Notes under the pieces: generated by a model
Seen by the model: only the letters and a program-made list of their open reading frames with translations
What the model was told of the DNA's origin: nothing
Databases searched by the model: none
Made by a program: the position numbers and the translations under genes
From: an uncultured Eubacteriales bacterium
GTDB lineage: Bacteria; Bacillota; Clostridia; Oscillospirales; CAG-272
DNA: 8,546 nt
Assembly (NCBI GenBank): GCA_934446285.1
Contig: CAKSEI010000053.1
Coordinates: 1 to 8,546, forward strand
Direction: 5' to 3'
Shown here: one piece after another, positions 6,468-8,546 of the stretch
Layout of the letters: each line of letters opens with the position of its first letter
How positions within the stretch are numbered: the first letter of the stretch is position 1

Positions 6468-6986
6468 ATGCAGAAAAAGCAACTCAAACGTCTTATCCTT
6501 TGCGCGGTATTTACTGCAATGTCGGTCGTACTCGCCTTGATTGCGAAGCAGATTTTCTCGAACGGGAGCTTCTTTCGTATCACATTCGAGAATATGCCGA
6601 TTATTTTCGCATCGATATTTTTCGGACCTCTGTACGGTCTTGCCATGGGCGTGTGCGTCGACCTGCTGACTGTCGCCGTGACGGGCGGGGCGATAAATCC
6701 CGCGATTACCGTCGGCGCTGCATTTGTCGGCATTACCGCGGGCGTGATATCGCGCATTATGCGCACTCGGGGCATAAATACGCGTATCATCTGCTCGTGT
6801 GCGGGTGCCCATATCGTCGGAAATATGATAATAAAGACCGTTGCTCTTCAGCTTATGTATAAGGCAGGACCAGCGGTGCTCGTCAGAATTCCGACCTATA
6901 TTCTCATCGCCGTATGCGAGAGTGCGGTGATGATTATTCTCATGAAAAATAAATTTATAAGGGAAAGCATAGAGGAATTGTCGTGA
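6468..6986 (+). CDS. folT: Folate ECF transporter S component FolT
   Basis: Membrane protein that binds folate and works with the shared energy module (EcfA, EcfA', EcfT), which is not in this window. ATG at 6468 gives 172 aa and follows the AAGGAGG at 6454-6460; an in-frame TTG at 6435 lies inside the expression platform and is rejected. The protein is almost entirely hydrophobic with about six membrane segments. It has the S-component pattern R-I-T-F-E-N-M-P-I-I (37-46) and F-F-G-P-L-Y-G (51-57) followed by G-x-x-x-D-L-L, as in the folate family. Assignment to folate over other vitamins rests on this pattern together with the THF riboswitch upstream and folC downstream. It overlaps folC by 4 bp. 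Confidence 0.92.
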   Translation: MQKKQLKRLILCAVFTAMSVVLALIAKQIFSNGSFFRITFENMPIIFASIFFGPLYGLAMGVCVDLLTVAVTGGAINPAITVGAAFVGITAGVISRIMRTRGINTRIICSCAGAHIVGNMIIKTVALQLMYKAGPAVLVRIPTYILIAVCESAVMIILMKNKFIRESIEELS

Positions 6987-8281
6987 ACTACGAAGAGGCG
7001 ATTAACTACATACATACCGTACCATGGCAGGGGTGCAAGCCCGGGCTTGAGAGAATTACCGAGCTGTGCAGGCGCATGGGTGACCCTCAGAAGGAGCTGC
7101 GCTTTATTCACGTGGCAGGCACAAACGGCAAGGGGTCGTTTTGCGCCATGCTCGAGAGTATCCTGCGAGCATCCGGCTATGAGGCGGGTATGTTTACATC
7201 GCCTTTCGTAGAGCATTTTGAAGAGAGAATACAGATAGCGGGTCAGCCGATATCGCACACGGAGCTAGCCGAGGTGACGGGATACGTAGCACAGTTTGCC
7301 GACGAGATGAAAGAGCCGCCGACGGAATTTGAGCTTATCACGGCGATAGGGCTTGAATATTTCCGACGCAAGAGGTGCCGCGTGGTCATAATGGAATGCG
7401 GACTCGGCGGAGCGCTCGATTCGACAAATGTAATTCCCTCACCGATTTTGGCTGTTATAACGGGCATTTCAAAGGACCACACCGCGCTGCTCGGAGATAC
7501 CGTTGAGAAGATAGCGGGCGAAAAGGCGGGCATAATCAAGCCCGGCTCGATGGTTCTTTACGGCGGAGAGCACGACGGCGCAGAAAAGGTCATTCTCGAC
7601 ACCGCCGCGATTTTCGGCTGCAGCTGTTACGGAGTGGACTATTCGCTGCTCGAGGGCGTGCGTATGTCGATTGACGGAACGGATTTTGACTACGGCAGGT
7701 ACGAGAATCTGCATATACCGCTGCTCGGCGTATATCAGCCGTACAACGCCGCGCGCGTAATAACCGCGACTGAGCTTCTTCGTCAGGGGGGAGTAAAGAT
7801 AACGGATGAGTCCGTGAGGACGGGGCTTGCGCAGGCTGTGTGGAAAGCCCGCTTTGAGCTTCTCGGGCGCGACCCCGACGTTGTATTCGACGGTGCTCAT
7901 AATCCCGAGGGCATGAAATATGCCTGCGAGAGCATCGCCGGGTATTATCCGAATAAGAAAATCGCACTTATAATGGGCGTTATGAAGGACAAGGACTACG
8001 AAACCATGGTAGACACCTGCGCTCCGCTTACCGAGCGAGCCTTTACGGTCACGCCGTCAAATAAGCGTGCGCTGCCGTCGGATGAGCTGTCACGCGTGTT
8101 CGGCGCGCACGGAGTGTATTCAAGCGCGCACGAGTCGTTTGATGATGCCGTCAAAGAGGCGTACACGTATGCCAAAAGCAACGGCGTACCGCTTATCTGT
8201 CTCGGCTCGCTCTATTCCTACGCCGACTTCAAGCACGCGCTTGAAAAGCTCGGTATCTCCCCGCGCTCTTCCGATGTGTAA
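6983..8281 (+). CDS. folC: Folylpolyglutamate synthase / dihydrofolate synthase FolC
   Basis: Mur-ligase family enzyme that adds glutamate to folates using ATP, which traps them in the cell; many family members also make dihydrofolate from dihydropteroate. GTG at 6983 overlaps the folT stop (GTGA), with AGAGGAA at 6971-6977 as ribosome site. The 432 aa match the usual length. Seen in order: P-loop H-V-A-G-T-N-G-K-G-S (43-52), M-E-C-G-L-G-G-A-L-D-S-T-N (137-149), D-H-T-x-x-L-G-D-T-x-E-K-I (165-177), E-K-A-G-I-I-K-P-G (180-188) with the likely carbamylated Lys181, and F-D-G-A-H-N-P-E-G (302-310) of the C-terminal domain. Motifs are intact; the A in GGALDSTN replaces the more usual R. Being under folate control with folT favours a salvage and retention role. 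Confidence 0.95.
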   Translation: MNYEEAINYIHTVPWQGCKPGLERITELCRRMGDPQKELRFIHVAGTNGKGSFCAMLESILRASGYEAGMFTSPFVEHFEERIQIAGQPISHTELAEVTGYVAQFADEMKEPPTEFELITAIGLEYFRRKRCRVVIMECGLGGALDSTNVIPSPILAVITGISKDHTALLGDTVEKIAGEKAGIIKPGSMVLYGGEHDGAEKVILDTAAIFGCSCYGVDYSLLEGVRMSIDGTDFDYGRYENLHIPLLGVYQPYNAARVITATELLRQGGVKITDESVRTGLAQAVWKARFELLGRDPDVVFDGAHNPEGMKYACESIAGYYPNKKIALIMGVMKDKDYETMVDTCAPLTERAFTVTPSNKRALPSDELSRVFGAHGVYSSAHESFDDAVKEAYTYAKSNGVPLICLGSLYSYADFKHALEKLGISPRSSDV

Positions 8282-8317
8282 AGAGAGCGGAGACGGGACC
8301 CCGGGCAAATAAAAACA

Positions 8318-8352
8318 AAAGACCCGCAGAGAACGAGGCTCTGCGGGTTTTT
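8318..8352 (+). terminator. Intrinsic terminator of the folT-folC operon
   Basis: ACCCGCAGAG (8322-8331) pairs perfectly with CTCTGCGGGT (8339-8348) around a 7-base loop. An A-rich run before (8310-8320) and five T residues after (8348-8352) extend the stem and make it usable in both directions, so a convergent gene beyond the window could share it. Confidence 0.93.
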
Positions 8353-8380
8353 CAGCTTGTATAGAAAGGTATAGGAAAGC

Positions 8381-8424
8381 TTTTGCGTAGCTTTTCACGA
8401 AAAGCGACAAATACTGTACGCAAA
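8381..8424. repeat. Nested stem-loop structure of unknown function
   Basis: An outer stem TTTGCGTA (8382-8389) with TACGCAAA (8417-8424) encloses an inner hairpin GCTTTT (8390-8395) with AAAAGC (8400-8405) and tetraloop CACG. The inner stem begins immediately after the outer 5' arm, as in stacked helices of a folded RNA. No open reading frame with a ribosome site overlaps. I do not recognise a named RNA family. Confidence 0.55.
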
Positions 8425-8431
8425 TCACTGC

Positions 8432-8463
8432 CGAAAATTTTTTCGATTGCGCTAAAATTTTCG
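8432..8463. repeat. A/T-rich inverted repeat
   Basis: CGAAAATTTT (8432-8441) and AAAATTTTCG (8454-8463) are perfect 10-base inverted arms around a 12-base spacer. It lies between the nested stem-loop and the dispersed-repeat element and may belong to the same unit. Confidence 0.6.
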
Positions 8464-8471
8464 CTGTCCCA

Positions 8472-8520
8472 AGCCTTCCTTGTGTAAAGGGAGGCTGGCG
8501 AAGCCGTGACGGAGGGATTG
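8472..8520. repeat. Dispersed-type intergenic repeat element
   Basis: AGCCTTCCTT (8472-8481) pairs with AAGGGAGGCT (8487-8496) in ten pairs with one T-G wobble. GGCGAAGCC (8497-8505) and GTGACGGAGGGATTG follow. This combination of a pyrimidine/purine hairpin, GGCGAAGCCGTGACGG and a GGGATTG tail is like the abundant short intergenic repeats that I recall from gut Clostridia such as Faecalibacterium relatives. Only one copy is in the window, so repetition is not shown here; the 3' limit is uncertain. Confidence 0.6.
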
Positions 8521-8546
8521 TATCGCAGAAAAGCCTTATACAGACA

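Larger units (their letters stand above)
8353..8546. other. Gene-free 3' intergenic region
   Basis: After the folC terminator I see no supported gene on either strand. The region contains the three structured segments listed separately. Short frames here lack ribosome sites and recognisable products. Confidence 0.6.

Noticed and set aside
6312..6812. Minus-strand open frames of 157-166 codons across the riboswitch and folT
   Set aside because: They are antisense to a conserved RNA and a clear membrane protein, and their R/H/T-rich products have no recognisable pattern.
6341..6862. Plus-strand 173-codon frame beginning inside the riboswitch
   Set aside because: It runs out of frame through folT, and the arginine- and tyrosine-rich product has no hydrophobic or domain pattern; the FolT frame explains the region.
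8120..8428. Minus-strand 102-codon frame at the 3' end
   Set aside because: It overlaps the end of folC and the terminator hairpin antisense and has no supporting ribosome site or family resemblance.
8381..8546. CRISPR array or tRNA in the 3' intergenic region
   Set aside because: The repeats are inverted rather than direct and evenly spaced, and no cloverleaf or TTCRA T-arm pattern is visible.

Overview
The window looks like chromosome from an anaerobic, gut-type member of the Clostridia, probably an Oscillospirales/Ruminococcaceae relative. The reasons are: many Gram-positive-style lipoproteins with strong AGGAGG ribosome sites, a tetrahydrofolate riboswitch (a class known from Firmicutes) in front of folT, a moderately GC-rich coding sequence, and a 3' intergenic repeat of the GGCGAAGCCGTGACGG type that I recall being scattered in such genomes. 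The taxonomic placement is inference. All genes are on the + strand.

Region 1 (1-3046) is a tight run of four related secreted proteins. The first is cut by the window edge; the other three have clear lipoprotein signal peptides. They overlap or abut (11 bp overlap, 17 bp overlap, 0 bp gap) and end at a strong intrinsic terminator. Line-up of their C-terminal halves suggests that all four are diverged copies of one LolA-like/DUF-type lipoprotein family of unknown function.

Region 2 (3075-6239) is a complete polar amino acid ABC importer with its own sigma-A type promoter and terminator: substrate-binding lipoprotein, permease and ATPase. The permease carries an unusual extra membrane anchor and an extracytoplasmic domain of roughly 200 residues before the ordinary permease core. 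A hairpin between the binding-protein and permease genes may lower expression of the downstream genes.

Region 3 (6250-8352) is a folate operon: consensus promoter, THF riboswitch with a readable translational switch, folT (ECF-transporter folate S component), folC (folylpolyglutamate/dihydrofolate synthase, overlapping folT by 4 bp) and a terminator. Together they import folate and trap it by glutamylation, and the system is shut down when reduced folate is plentiful.

Region 4 (8353-8546) has no gene that I can support. It holds a chain of three compact stem-loop structures, the last being a dispersed-repeat type element. The best candidates for a less-described system are the four-gene lipoprotein array and the permease with the added extracytoplasmic domain.
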